DNA from: Sabellastarte sp. h YS-2021
Lineage: Eukaryota > Annelida > Polychaeta > Sabellida > Sabellidae
Assembly (NCBI GenBank): GCA_964017235.1
Contig: OZ024936.1
Coordinates: 33,874,040 to 33,938,039, forward strand
Direction of reading: 5' to 3'
Length of the DNA stretch: 64,000 nt
The notes beneath the pieces were generated by a model. It had not been told where the DNA came from and did not search any database. It saw only the letters and a list, made by a program, of their open reading frames with translations. The position numbers were made by a program, and so were the translations under genes. Positions 55,601 through 64,000 of this stretch are shown piece after piece. How positions within the stretch are numbered: the first letter of the stretch is position 1; each line of letters starts with the position of its first letter.

Positions 55601-58600
55601 CACCTACTCAAAATGAGTAAATGCGAATTATCTCTAAAAGTATTGCAGATAGCCAATTTTTCTCAAATTAATCATTCACCTACTTTTGGGAGAGCTTTCA
55701 CTTGGTGAAGTTTCAGACCCATAGCTAATTACTCACCTACTCAAAATGAGTAAATGCGAATTATCTCTAAAAGTATTGCAGATAGCCAATTTTTCTCAAA
55801 TAACTCATTCACCTACTTTTGGGAGAGCTTTCACTCTGTGAAGTTTCAGACCCATAGCTAATTACTCACCTACTCAAAATGAGTAAATGCGAATTATCTC
55901 TAAAAGTATTGCAGATAGCCAATTTTTCTCAAATAACTCATTCACCTACTTTTGTGAGAGCTTTCACTTGGTGAAGTTTCAGACCCATAGCTAATTACTC
56001 ACCTACTCAAAATGAGTAAATGCGAATTATCTCTAAAAGTATTGCAGATAGCCAGTTTTTCTCAAATTAATCATTCACCTACTTTTGGGAGAGCTTTCAC
56101 TTGAAGTTTCAGACCCATAGCTAATTACTCACCTACTCAAAATGAGTAAATGCGAATTATCTCTAAAAGTATTGCAGATAGCCAATTTTTCTCAAATAAC
56201 TCATTCACCTACTTTTGGGAGAGCTTTCACTCTGTGAAGTTTCAGACCCATAGCTAATTACTCACCTACTCAAAATGAGTAAATGCGAATTATCTCTAAA
56301 AGTATTGCAGATAGCCAATTTTTCTCAAATAACTCATTCACCTACTTTTGGGAGAGCTTTCACTTGTTGAAGTTTCAGACCCATAGCTAATTACTCACCT
56401 ACTGAAAATGAGTAAATGTGAATTATCTCTAAAAGTATTGCAGATAGCCAATTTTTCTCAAATAACTCATTCACCTACTTTTGGGAGAGCTTTCACTTGG
56501 TGAAGTTTCAGACCCATAGCTAATTACTCACCTACTCAAAATGAGTAAATGCGAATTATCTCTAAAAGTATTGCAGATACCCAATTTTTCTCAAATAACT
56601 CATTCACCTACTTTTGGGAGAGCTTTCACTTGAAGTTTCAGACCCATAGCTAATTATTCACCTCAAAATGAGTAAATGTGAATTATCTCTTAATAGTATT
56701 GCAGATAGCCAATTTTTCTCAAATAACTCATTCACCTACTTTTGGCAGAGCTTTCACACACGAAAATGAAAAATTGTGAATATCTCGGAAAAGCTATTTC
56801 TTTTGCTTTAATGCTCGGCGGGAGATACATACCGCGGCAGTGGTTTTGACAAAAATTTTTGTCTCCCCAAAAATGGTGGCCATTTTGAATTTTCAAAGTT
56901 TTTGCAAAACACAAAAATGCTTATATCTTGAGAACTGTGCTATATGGAGCGAACTCAACAAAATTTTAGACCTGCTGGGTATCTCTGCAGAGTAGCCATG
57001 CCAATTTTCAAAATATTTTTGTCTCGCCAAATATAGCGGACATTTTTAATTTTTTTATTTTTTGCAAAACACAAAAATGCTTATATCTTGAAAACCGTGC
57101 TAGATAGAGCAGACTGCGCTTACTTTGGTTGCCACAACAGTATAAGGCTAGAAACGAAGCATTTTCTTAATACTTTAGCACTCACCTTTATATCCTTTTC
57201 GGGACGCTTTGTTTTTGCTATGCAAAAACATTATCTTTTTTTTTTGCGAGCGATCCTCTAGTTAACCTTTAAAAGAAGGTCAGTCTAAAGAAGTTTGACT
57301 TGCAAGACTGTTGCAATGCCATTGGAAGTGTATTCTGGGACTTTGGCTCCTTCAGACACAAGCCTCATAGGAAGGAGTTTACAGTTCTCCCTCCTACCTA
57401 CCTTTTCAGCAAGGACCTATTAGCCTCAGTTGGTCTAGATTACCTCCAGTGGTCACTTCAGCTCTAGATCATTCCTGAACTCAAATTGCCTGGACTCTTG
57501 ATTCGTTGTCCTCTTACAGCACTTAGATCCTTCTTGAACTGGCCTACTGCTTGGAGAAAAGGGAAAGTCTCCTTCTCCTGCCTTTTAGCAAGAATCAGTT
57601 GGCTTCTGATGGCCCAGATGGCTCAAACCAGTGGTCATTCCAGCTCACAAACCTTTCTTGAGCTGATGTTGGACTGATGTGACACTCTGCTCTCTTACAG
57701 TGCTTAGTTACTATCAGGACAGTACAAATACTTCAAGGAGGGGAAGAATCTTGCTCATATCTTTTAAGGAAGTCTTGATGGAGATATCTTGAGTTCTGCT
57801 ATCTCTTCCTGGATCAATCTGGCTGCATGATTAGATTGCCAGTCCTTTAATTTTGATTCTCAGAATCTATACTTTGAGACACATATTAGATCCATTGCTG
57901 CCTTTTTAGTTTCCAAGAGTGGGGTCTTACCTGAGCAGATATCAAACTCTTGTTATGGGAAGACCCACAATTCTTTACTACATTCTACTCGAAGATGTAG
58001 CTTGGCAATCCCATGACCAGTCCATGAACAAATTGGGCCTTGTGGATTCACCTCAGCATGTAGTCAATTTTTGTGTATTTATACATGTTATTGATATGAC
58101 TCGCATATTTATGTTCTCTCCAGTTATACAAGTCTCGTGTCACTGACATATGTCTTTCTTGGCTTACATATGGCCCCATATCTGCAGTTTATGCAGTTCA
58201 GTTTGCCTGCTTGGAGATATTCTCATTGTCAGATGATGACATCTTGTTTGGGGAGTCATGCAGCCATCTCCGGCCAATACCGGGTGATGGTTAATACTGG
58301 TATATGATTTGTTGTAAAATTGTCTACAACAGCAACAGCAGCAACAATGACGACCACATCATGGATCTCTTGTTGAGGTTAGCAAATTACTTATCTGTGT
58401 TCAAGAAGTAATATATAACCTAAGATGTGGATTATGGAAGCTTATCTTATCCTCTTATCAGTGCTTTATTTGGTGACCCCTTGTCTGTCAATCATCTAAC
58501 AGTGTGGCCAAAACAAATACCCTCCACCTGTTATGGTTGTATTCAAGCACTTGTGAGGATAAGGTAAGGCTATTTTACGCAATAAAATGTAACAAATTTT

Positions 58601-60297
58601 ATTGTAATTTAACTTTTTACAAGTTAAATACTTACCTTATCCTCACAAGGATAAACCCACCCTACCTCCCCGCATAATTTGTTTTCTGGGGACCAAAAAT
58701 ACAATGAAGATCTCTCGACAATTACCTGTCGACAATGAGTACGGCGCATGCGCGGACATGCGCACACAAAGGGGTCACCTCTTGTGACAAGAATATTCCT
58801 TAAAAAATTCTTGTCGGTCGATACGTTTTTGCTCCACAAAACCAAACAAGCACTTGTGAGGATAAGGTAAGTATTTAACTTGTAAAAAGTTAAATTACAA
58901 TAAAATTTGTTACAATTTACAATAATATTTATGGATTAAGCGGCCATTATCCGCTGGAAGTACTGTCCTTTTACAGGGGTCATAAAGTACTCGCCCTTGG
59001 ACTTTATTTCTACAATAAGTGGTTGCACTAAGGCTAAAATGATGAGCAAAATTTGCAAGCCAGGTATTTGCTTGCATTAACCGTCGACTAACCAATTAAC
59101 TAGAGCTGTTCTCATTAGCGATTTCTATAGATGGATGATTACATGTTAGATGCGAGTTGAACTCGAGTTGAACTTGAGTAAATGACACAAATATAAATAA
59201 AATAACAATGTCCAAATATTGTCATTAAGGGATCCTCCATTAATGTATTTAGTACCATTTTATTGCAAGAATATATATTTTGTTGCCGGTTAAATTGTGC
59301 AGATTTGTATTATCACTTTATGGAACAGCCACATAAATAAGGGAAATAAAAAACGATCATTGCTCATTGATTTTTATGTCTTTATTATTAGATAAATTGC
59401 AAAAGTGCTGGGTTGTAACAAGATTTGTATATCGTTATTTATTTCTTAAAAACTCGAGTTTAAGTTGCGTAAATCGATCTGATCCCCAAATATCGCCCAC
59501 CGAGTTACGACTCGAGTTTCGGTCCACTCGTTACAGCACTACAATTAACTGTTTCTGGGGTTTAGCAAGTTTGAGAAAATACTGAAAATGTCACACAGAC
59601 ATGTGTTCCGGATGCAAACAAATAAAATGCTGGATTGTGAGATGTTAGCAAAGCCAAAACTACACCAGATTGTACCGTAATTAGGTGATAATATAATATT
59701 TTGATTGTTTAAAAAATAAAATACCGATAAATTGTTTTAATTTGGTACCTTATAAGGTCTTAACTCAAAATATTCACAGTTTTAATGATTGCGTAAAATC
59801 ACATAAGGGGTGATATACATAAAAAAACAGTTAATCTGGTTTATTGATATTGCCGTTGATCACCTAACAATCGATTAGTATGGTTAATTTTTTCAGCTTT
59901 AGCTTGCACCTGCCCGAGCTTCAGAAAAGTCATGTTTAAATTAGCATTAACATCAGAGTGTAGAGATTATCAAAAGGAATTTTTAAAGTATTTGTATACC
60001 AACACTGTGATGGACGTTGTTATTGTATAAAGTACTACTGGTTCATTGGTGATATTTGAAAGACAAGAATACTCAAACTGATTTAATTGACACTATTTCT
60101 GCCATTACTGAAGGAATTTTTATGTTGTTGAAAAGAGAAATGTCCATTTTATAATGGTAGGAGGATGATAAATTCTTTATTTTACAGGGCACAGATATGG
60201 GAAAACTCTGATTCCTTTTTCATCAGATGACAAAGAAGCGTTTAAATTTGAAACAGAGAAAGGACTGAAAGTCCTCGGCTTTACAAAGATGGATTGT
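40570..60297 (+). CDS. XRCC5: Ku80 subunit of the Ku heterodimer, nine exons visible
   Basis: Ku80 pairs with Ku70 to bind DNA ends in non-homologous end joining. Exons: 40570-40683, 41874-42057, 42416-42464, 42897-43022, 44398-44441, 45206-45314, 47229-47343, 48304-48436, 60188-60297. All junctions are GT-AG and the phases fit, giving 328 codons without a stop. Exons 1-5 of this set make the N-terminal von Willebrand A-like domain (AIVLDVGPSMNQAPPG, DEITLVLCGTPDT, ENITVARPLG, FLDAIVVAMDTV, KRLILFSDVGGEF). The sixth and seventh are an acidic linker; the last two enter the beta-barrel (TYHLNDEDRTEV, GHRYGKTLIPFS, GLKVLGFT). The 11.75-kb intron before the last exon holds DIRS-C and element D copy 2. 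The rest of the beta-barrel, the helical arm and the C-terminal domain lie beyond the window. Confidence 0.95.
41874..42057 (+). CDS. XRCC5: Ku80 exon
   Basis: Acceptor ATCTTTAG, donor GTATCC; 184 bases, leaves one base. Encodes LFAESKDEITLVLCGTPD through NDVQPSTVSGD. Confidence 0.95.
42416..42464 (+). CDS. XRCC5: Ku80 exon (49 bp)
   Basis: Acceptor TGTTTAG, donor GTGAGT. Encodes FLDAIVVAMDTVVKGI. Another AG seven bases upstream (TTTACAG) would break the frame, so the downstream AG is used. Confidence 0.9.
42897..43022 (+). CDS. XRCC5: Ku80 exon
   Basis: Acceptor CTTTCAG, donor GTAAGC; 126 bases. Encodes GKRGFGSKRLILFSDVGG through KEADLEFNV. Confidence 0.95.
43214..43998. mobile_element. 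hAT-type non-autonomous element in a Ku80 intron
   Basis: 785 bp flanked by a perfect 8-bp duplication GTTACAGG (43206-43213, 43999-44006). Ends TAGTGATCTCAA and TTGAGAACACTA fit hAT termini. Just inside both ends lie GGGTACCCG palindromes. AT-rich core, no transposase. Confidence 0.85.
44398..44441 (+). CDS. XRCC5: Ku80 exon (44 bp, acidic)
   Basis: Acceptor TTTTCAG, donor GTGAGT. Encodes GPSLDDEDDEKPST, an acidic linker at the place where vertebrate Ku80 also has a variable loop. Confidence 0.9.
45206..45314 (+). CDS. XRCC5: Ku80 exon
   Basis: Acceptor TTACAG, donor GTGACT; 109 bases. Encodes GASNGAVKEKTSQQRAGEA then MLRHIIECVDGESYSF. Confidence 0.93.
45640..46510 (-). pseudogene. CR1/L2-like LINE, RT C-terminal fragment
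   Basis: A 205-codon minus-strand frame (45877-46494) encodes the end of a LINE reverse transcriptase: VKNLDVTFDSGNTFTSHI, SRLDYCNSLLY, KLQNIQNALCRIVFRLDK, HWLPITYCILFKYNLITFKA and the closing EWNRLPQSV. The 3' tail at about 45660-45690 (AATAGAATAGAAACATTTTTACAGCGC) is typical for this type. 5'-truncated: catalytic boxes absent. It lies antisense within the Ku80 intron between 45314 and 47229. Confidence 0.88.
47229..47343 (+). CDS. XRCC5: Ku80 exon
   Basis: Acceptor TTTCAG, donor GTGGGT; 115 bases. Encodes EALPALAFFQSRQVRSVAW then QMEIGSGLKIPVAGYQR, the passage from the vWA-like domain to the beta-barrel. Confidence 0.93.
47871..48088. mobile_element. TA-flanked MITE in a Ku80 intron
   Basis: 218 bp with TIRs GAGTAAGAAATCTAAAATTCGCC, flanked by TA on both sides as in Tc1/mariner-type insertions. 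Each arm contains an internal duplicate of the AATCTAAAATTYGCCA motif. Confidence 0.8.
48304..48436 (+). CDS. XRCC5: Ku80 exon
   Basis: Acceptor TTTGAAG, donor GTTAGA (weak); 133 bases. Encodes IKEAKPKSFKQVYAKDAES through DRTEVEKEDTVE. Read without splicing it meets a stop two codons on, but splicing to 60188 restores GHRYGKTLIP. Confidence 0.92.
49051..49094. repeat. DIRS-C copy 1 left terminal repeat
   Basis: Begins TTTTATTGCGTAAAATAGC and ends CCTCACAAGTGCTTG; exact inverted match to 58544-58587. Its outer TTTTATTGCG is shared with DIRS-B. Confidence 0.9.
49095..49920 (+). pseudogene. DIRS-C leader and Gag-like remnant
   Basis: Several short frames. One starting at 49255 reads MGATRIFFYYRPFTDEDL then a stop; another at about 49600 reads RMQLSLQGGRRFFTVGGAP and LPSFAVDLDEDPTDIF. 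Both persist in the second copy at 62175 and 62520. The 99-codon frame at 49096-49395 is also present in copy 2 and, inverted, in the foldback module, but it has no recognised domain. Identification as Gag is by position only. Confidence 0.4.
50370..52440 (+). pseudogene. DIRS-C copy 1 RT / RNase H, disabled
   Basis: Pieces in order: RPVIDLSVLN (50415), METAEIIRNSV-like LETAEIIRNSVTK then DAFFYVPTHQDFQHLLQF (50515-50610), QTYQFKAL, then the active-site region at about 50730 where CACCATATACCTAGACCAC shifts the frame and changes the second Asp of the YLDD box. The motif A aspartate stretch before DAFF is missing. The segment 50732-50875 is duplicated in tandem at 50882-51023. RNase H pieces DNTTVFGYLNKQGG (51510) and CKMIIVAPWWPMIHWLWGL (52215) follow. 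Many stops. Confidence 0.8.
52824..52888. repeat. GGCTCCGCC minisatellite
   Basis: About seven 9-bp units, with one GGCTCCGGC variant. Copy 1 of element D has only about one and a half units at the same place (31370-31387). It creates an Arg/Ser-repeat frame on the minus strand that is not a gene. Confidence 0.9.
53210..54480. repeat. Array A of element D copy 2 (8 x 169 bp)
   Basis: GCTAGATAGAG landmarks at about 53245, 53415, 53584, 53752, 53921, 54090 and 54259, with the variant GCTACATAGAG at 54428 as the last unit, exactly as in copy 1. Confidence 0.9.
54490..56760. repeat. Array B of element D copy 2 (about 17 x 132 bp)
   Basis: Near-identical units starting GAGCTTTCACTTGG or GAGCTTTCACTCTG. 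Variants CTCAAATAACTCATTC and CTCAAATTAATCATTC recur every three to four units, so blocks of units were amplified together. The last unit is degenerate, as in copy 1. Confidence 0.9.
58544..58587. repeat. DIRS-C copy 1 right terminal repeat
   Basis: Exact inverted match to 49051-49094. The foldback module starts at the very next base. Confidence 0.9.
58588..58914. repeat. Foldback module abutting DIRS-C right end
   Basis: 327 bp with perfect 62-bp terminal inverted repeats (58588-58649, 58853-58914) beginning TGTAACAAATTTTATTGTAA. The interior from about 58705 to 58852 is an inverted copy of the DIRS-C leader (about 49095-49240). The inner part of each arm (CTTACCTTATCCTCACAAG) is the inner part of the DIRS-C terminal repeat; the outer 43 bases are not. 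Same architecture as 6344-6729. Confidence 0.85.
59101..59541. mobile_element. hAT-type MITE in a Ku80 intron
   Basis: 441 bp flanked by a perfect 8-bp duplication CAATTAAC (59093-59100, 59542-59549). Ends TAGAGCTGT and ACAGCACTA. Near both ends ACTCGAGTT words form inverted pairs. No coding capacity. Confidence 0.83.
60188..60297 (+). CDS. XRCC5: Ku80 exon, last in window
   Basis: Acceptor TTTACAG, donor GTATGT (or GTGTAT two bases earlier); 110 bases. Encodes HRYGKTLIPFSSDDKEAF through GLKVLGFTKMDC. Confidence 0.93.
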
Positions 60298-60821
60298 GTA
60301 TGTTATTGGATCAATTAAACTGCATACTGTGTATTTTGGGAAAGTAATTACGTTTCACGTAGTTAAATGCAACTTCTCCAAGTCCCATTTTATATATCTA
60401 TTTTTGTTATCTAATTCTTATTATTAGAAATTACATTGATTAATTTAAATTGTCTCTGGACTTCAGTGTTTGACTGAAGGCAGAACACACTCAAAGCACT
60501 ATCGTAAAATAAACAAAGTGATGCATTGTGGGAGACTTTGTTTCAAAAATTGTTGGTTCCTTGATGTTTGTTGATTTAAGGTATCCAATTGATCCCAAAA
60601 TAAAGTTTTTTTTTTTTTTTCAACAAAAGGTTTCTTAAATTATTGGTAAAATATCAGTTACGAATAGTACCTGTGTCAGTACATGACAGGAGTATGCAGA
60701 AAGTTTGTATTCAGAGTGTGCTGAATTATCTCACAAAGCACAAACAGGTCATTATATTATGTCCGAAAGAATATATTGTATGAACCAATCAGCGTTATGT
60801 CTTACAGTATTTACCCCACAG
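60298..60821. other. Ku80 intron, no feature
   Basis: AT-rich intron with a poly-T run at 60608-60620. Nothing else seen. Confidence 0.6.
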
Positions 60822-61870
60822 CCATTAAGGGCTGTCGGGGTATTTTCACCCATGGTGTCCGGATGGATGGGCGGGCGGCAGGAAAAAGTTCGTCCAGGCT
60901 GTATCTCAGAAATCATAAGGTGTAGGAAGTTGATACTTGGTAGGGACATTGATTAGGGGGTATAGGTGTGCAATGTCATGGTGTGACCTTGATTTGACCT
61001 TTGACCTTGCCGTAGTGACCTTGAGTTTGAAAATCTGATCCGGTCTATATCTCAGAAACCGTAAGGTGTAGGAAGTTGATACGTGGTAGGGACATTGGTT
61101 AGGGGGTGTAGGTGTGCAATGTCATGGTGTGACCTTGATTTGACTTTTCACCTTATTGTAGTGACCTTGACTTATAAAATCTTGTCCGGCCTATATCTCA
61201 GAAACTGTAAGGTGTAGGAAGTTGATACTTCATTGGGACATTGGTTAGGGGGTCTAGGTGTGCAACATCATGGTGTGACCTTAATTTGACCTTTGACCTA
61301 GCCGTAGTGACCTTGATCTATAAAATCTTATTCGGGTTACATCTCGGAAACGGTAAGGTGTAGGAAGTTGATACTTGGTGGGGACATTCATTGCGAGGTG
61401 TAGGTGTGTAACATCATCCTGTGACTTTGATTTAACCTTTGACCTTGCCGTAGTGACTTGACCTATAAAATCTTGTCCATCCCATATCTCAGAAAATGTA
61501 AGGTGTTGGAAGTTGATACTTGGTAGGGACATTGGTGGGGGATTGTAGATGTGCATCGTCATGGTATGACCTCGAATTGACCTTGCCGTAGTGACCTTGA
61601 CCTTTAGAATCTTGATCTGGCTATAGCTTGGAAACCGTAAGGTGTCAGAAGTTGATACTTGGTGGTGATATTGGTTATGGGTTGTAGGTGTGCGAAATCA
61701 TTTGTGACCTTGATTTGACCTTGTTATAGTGACCATGAGTTTTAAAATCTTGTCTGGAGGCTATTTCTTGTATTCCATGAGGTGTAGAAGGTTGACACTT
61801 GATAAGGACATTGGTTGGGGGGTGTATGTAAATGTATGGATGCATCATGGTGTGACCTTTTTGCTCTGCC
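60822..61870 (+). repeat. Family E repeat, copy 2 (146-bp array with terminal hairpin)
   Basis: The left end is the hairpin ACCCCACAGCC / GGCTGTCGGGGT (60826-60851), followed by TTTTCACCCATGGTGTCC and about seven units. TATCTCAGAAA landmarks at 60902, 61048, 61194, 61339 and 61484 give a period near 146. Units contain AAGGTGTAGGAAGTTGATAC, GTGACCTTGATTTGACCTTTGACCT and GCCGTAGTGACCTTGA. Lies in a Ku80 intron just before DIRS-C copy 2. Confidence 0.8.
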
Positions 61871-61971
61871 AAAGTGTGTTTATCTACCATATTTGATACA
61901 TGTTACTCTTATAACAAAGATATATGGATTGCTGCAACTGATTATTATATGCACTTTTACAAAATTGTGCT

Positions 61972-64000
61972 TTTTATTGCGTAAAATAGCCTTACCTTAT
62001 CCTCACAAGTGCTTGTTTGGTTTTGTGGAGCAAAACGTATCGACCGACAAGAATTTTTTAAGAAATATTCTTGTCACAAGAGGTGACCCCTTTGTCTGCG
62101 CATGTCCGCGCTTGCGCAGTAGTCGTTGTCGACAGACGATTGTCGAGAGATCTTCATTATATTTTTGGTCGATATGGGAGCAACACGTACTTTTCCTTAT
62201 TATCGTCCATTCACGGATGAAAATCTATGAAGTTTTGAAGCGTGCAAGCGTGCACCTACCTGTAGTTGTCCATTATTCGACTGGTACTACCACTATTCTG
62301 CCTCCCTTGTCCTGAAAAGGGTCAGAATAAGATGTGCAAGAAGATGTTGCTGTAAAGTCTTCAGTGGAAGACGTGTATATCTTCGGCTGTACTCACCCAT
62401 TATTCGACTGGAACTACCTCCGTGTCGATGAAAGGTATGCAGAGAAGAGCTCCCGTAGTTTTCAGTGGAAAACTGCTCTATTGTCCCTTAATTGATGGCA
62501 GAACATGAGTATTAGCGTATGCTCGAAAACAAAGAAGAAAGAATGCAGTTGTCTTTGCAATGGAGGTCGTAGATTCTTTACTGTGGGTGGAGCGCCACTC
62601 TGGTACAGTAACAGGTCTCCCTCCAAAAGAACGACTACAGAAGCATATCCACTGATCCTTGCAGTTATTATTTTGCTTCCCAGCAGGTACAGTGAACTTC
62701 CTGCTTCTCAGACATGAAAATAAGGACAGGTTACCTTCATTTGCTGTAGATTTAGATGAAGATCCAACAGACATCTTTGGGGCAGTATGTGCACTGCTTG
62801 TCTTTTCAGCCCTGTTGAAGAATTGAACCTTCCTATGACCATGTCTCCAATGGAAGGAATACTGTGACTTTTGAGTTAATTCTTCTGCAAACTCAACGAA
62901 GATCAATCAATGCCTAAGAACTAGAACTGGCTGAGATATGGTGTTGAAGTCCTTGCTTCCAACCTTCACGAGTGTATTTTGCATGGTTTATACAGGACAG
63001 GGGCTATGTCCAGTAATTTTTCATTGCCATCCCAGAGTTGTGCGAATCTTGAGACGGAGTTGGCGAATTACTCCCCAATCGAATTCACCAATGCCTGTAC
63101 TACCCACAATGCAAAGCGATGACGTCAGACAGGAAAACATGGCTACAGTACTAAATATACCGCTTAAATGCTTCAAAAGAAAGCGATTCATCCACTCAAC
63201 AATTGCAGAACTACAGGTTCCTATGGCAGTTTATTTCTTGTATAGAAACTCGACTAATGACGACCTCTGATACATCTCAGTGTCCTGAATTGATCTAGCT
63301 ACGTCTTCAACGGTCACGGCCCACGAGTGAAGTTCGTTTACTATAACAATAAATACCTGCTTGTCGCATCATTTAAACTGGAGACAGCAGAAATTATTAG
63401 AAATTCGGTTACAAAAGATGCGTTCTTCTATGTACCGACTCACCAAGATTTTCAACATCTACTTCAGTTTAATGTACACGGTCAAACCTATCAGTTCAAA
63501 GCGATATGAAATTCGGGTTAGCGACCCCTCTCAAGTATCATGCGAGTAGTAAAGAAGCAAAACTCTTTCTTCAGTCTCACGGAATAGGAGTTCACCATAT
63601 ACCTAAACCACTGGTTGTTTAGTGTACGTAAAAGACACCAGTATTGGTTTCAAACCAAAGAACTCATCCAATTTTTCTTCAACTGGGCTTCGTGATATCG
63701 ATTTCCTAGGTTACCACTGCAGTTTGGTATCAGGAAATTTCTTTCACCATATACCTAGACTACTGGTTGTTTAGTGTACGTAAAAGACACCAGTATTGGG
63801 TTCAAACCAAAGAACTCATCCAATTATTCATCAACTGGGCTTCGTGATATCGATTTCCTCGGTTACCACTGCATTTGGTACCAGGAAATTTCTTTCTACC
63901 TCGAATAAATTAAATACCTGAGAATCTATTCAAGACATGGCGATCTCATCACAATCAACCCCAAGGTTGCTTATATCCCAGGTAGGGATACTGGCATCTT
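61972..64000 (+). mobile_element. DIRS-C copy 2, truncated by the window edge
   Basis: Starts with the DIRS-C terminal repeat (TTTTATTGCGTAAAATAGC) and follows copy 1 closely through leader, Gag remnant and RT. Relative to copy 1 it lacks about 100 bases near 62975-63025 and has small indels. Same orientation as Ku80. Confidence 0.88.
63270..64000 (+). pseudogene. DIRS-C copy 2 RT, disabled
   Basis: Shows the same lesions as copy 1: LETAEIIRNSVTK joined directly to DAFFYVPTHQDF without the motif A aspartate stretch, the frame-shifting CACCATATACCTA at the active-site box (63591), and the tandem duplication of the following ~150 bp (63585 and about 63740). Continues past the edge. Confidence 0.82.

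Larger units (their letters stand above)
52784..57261. mobile_element. Element D copy 2 inside DIRS-C
   Basis: Same orientation and ends as copy 1: hairpin AAGCGTCCC / GGGACGCTT with loop GCAA at the left, GCGAGCGATCCTCTAG at the right, TTAA at both boundaries (52780-52783, 57262-57265). About 4.48 kb. It has the same number of array A units as copy 1 (8) but about 17 array B units against 5. It interrupts the DIRS-C recombinase and is therefore younger than that insertion. Confidence 0.85.
52610..58070 (+). pseudogene. DIRS-C copy 1 tyrosine recombinase, split by element D
   Basis: The left part ends at 52779 (IASVIEGSPLLAEVQH, about 52660-52715). The right part resumes at 57266 and includes CPLTALRSFLNWPTAWRKGK (57508-57570) and, near 57945-58055, a degenerate tyrosine box (ILLEDVAWQSHDQSMNKLG, SPQHVV). 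The HxxR box is not recognisable. Stops and frame changes throughout. Confidence 0.65.
49051..58587 (+). mobile_element. DIRS-C copy 1, defective DIRS in a Ku80 intron
   Basis: Bounded by perfect 44-bp inverted terminal repeats (49051-49094, 58544-58587). In order: leader, Gag-like remnant, RT with a deleted motif A, RNase H, tyrosine recombinase split by element D copy 2, terminal repeat. Without element D its length is about 5.1 kb. It has the same orientation as Ku80, in the intron before 60188. A second copy starts at 61972. Confidence 0.88.

Noticed and set aside
54490-56760. CRISPR-like regular array
   Set aside because: The whole unit repeats with no unique spacers, in a eukaryotic mobile element. 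It is a satellite array.

Overview
This is a metazoan nuclear window, AT-rich and without long host exons. The only well-supported host gene is XRCC5 (Ku80): nine spliced exons keep a single reading frame from 40570 to 60297 on the + strand, and the gene runs off the right edge. A five-codon first exon may lie at 25133. Repeat content (DIRS retrotransposons, a Gmr1-type Ty3/gypsy element, hairpin-plus-satellite elements like those described in bivalves) suggests a marine invertebrate, most likely a mollusc. That is an inference; no marker gene proves it.

Layout. 1-3650: 5' part of a DIRS retrotransposon on the - strand (DIRS-A), with intact Gag and reverse transcriptase (RT). 3660-6340: SINE-like and LINE remnants. 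6344-11273: a second, decayed DIRS (DIRS-B, - strand) with 41-bp inverted terminal repeats, interrupted by a solo LTR and a MITE. 11651-21352: satellite-bearing element C (copy 1, - strand), broken by a complete 7,080-bp LTR retrotransposon at 11863-18942 and by repeat family E. 21353-31325: degraded MADF-like, TatD-like and Harbinger-like sequences plus MITEs. 31330-34161 and 52784-57261: two copies of satellite-bearing element D. 35205-39662: element C copy 2. 40570-60297: Ku80 exons, with introns holding hAT-type and TA-flanked MITEs, a LINE fragment and a 9.5-kb defective DIRS (DIRS-C, 49051-58587) that itself carries element D copy 2. 60822-61870: family E copy 2. 61972-64000: a second DIRS-C copy, cut by the window edge.

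Most notable: (1) the LTR retrotransposon has integrase before RT, the reverse of the usual Ty3/gypsy order, with a capsid resembling the SCAN-domain ancestor and a proline-tRNA primer site. (2) In both DIRS-A and DIRS-B a second same-strand frame, in the same phase relative to RT, is open over long distances; in DIRS-A it starts with a 19-cysteine segment directly after the Gag stop. (3) Two unrelated DIRS families each end at their right terminal repeat against a 330-390 bp foldback module that holds an inverted copy of their own leader. (4) Two DIRS-C copies share the same RT-destroying lesions, so the family spread while defective. (5) Three unrelated repeat families share one design, a terminal GC-rich hairpin plus internal arrays of about 132-169 bp, some dense in nuclear-receptor or YY1-like motifs.

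The genes do not form an operon or pathway. The window is one DNA-repair gene embedded in nested mobile DNA, and the nesting gives a relative order of insertion: element C before the LTR element and family E; DIRS-B before its solo LTR; DIRS-C before element D copy 2.
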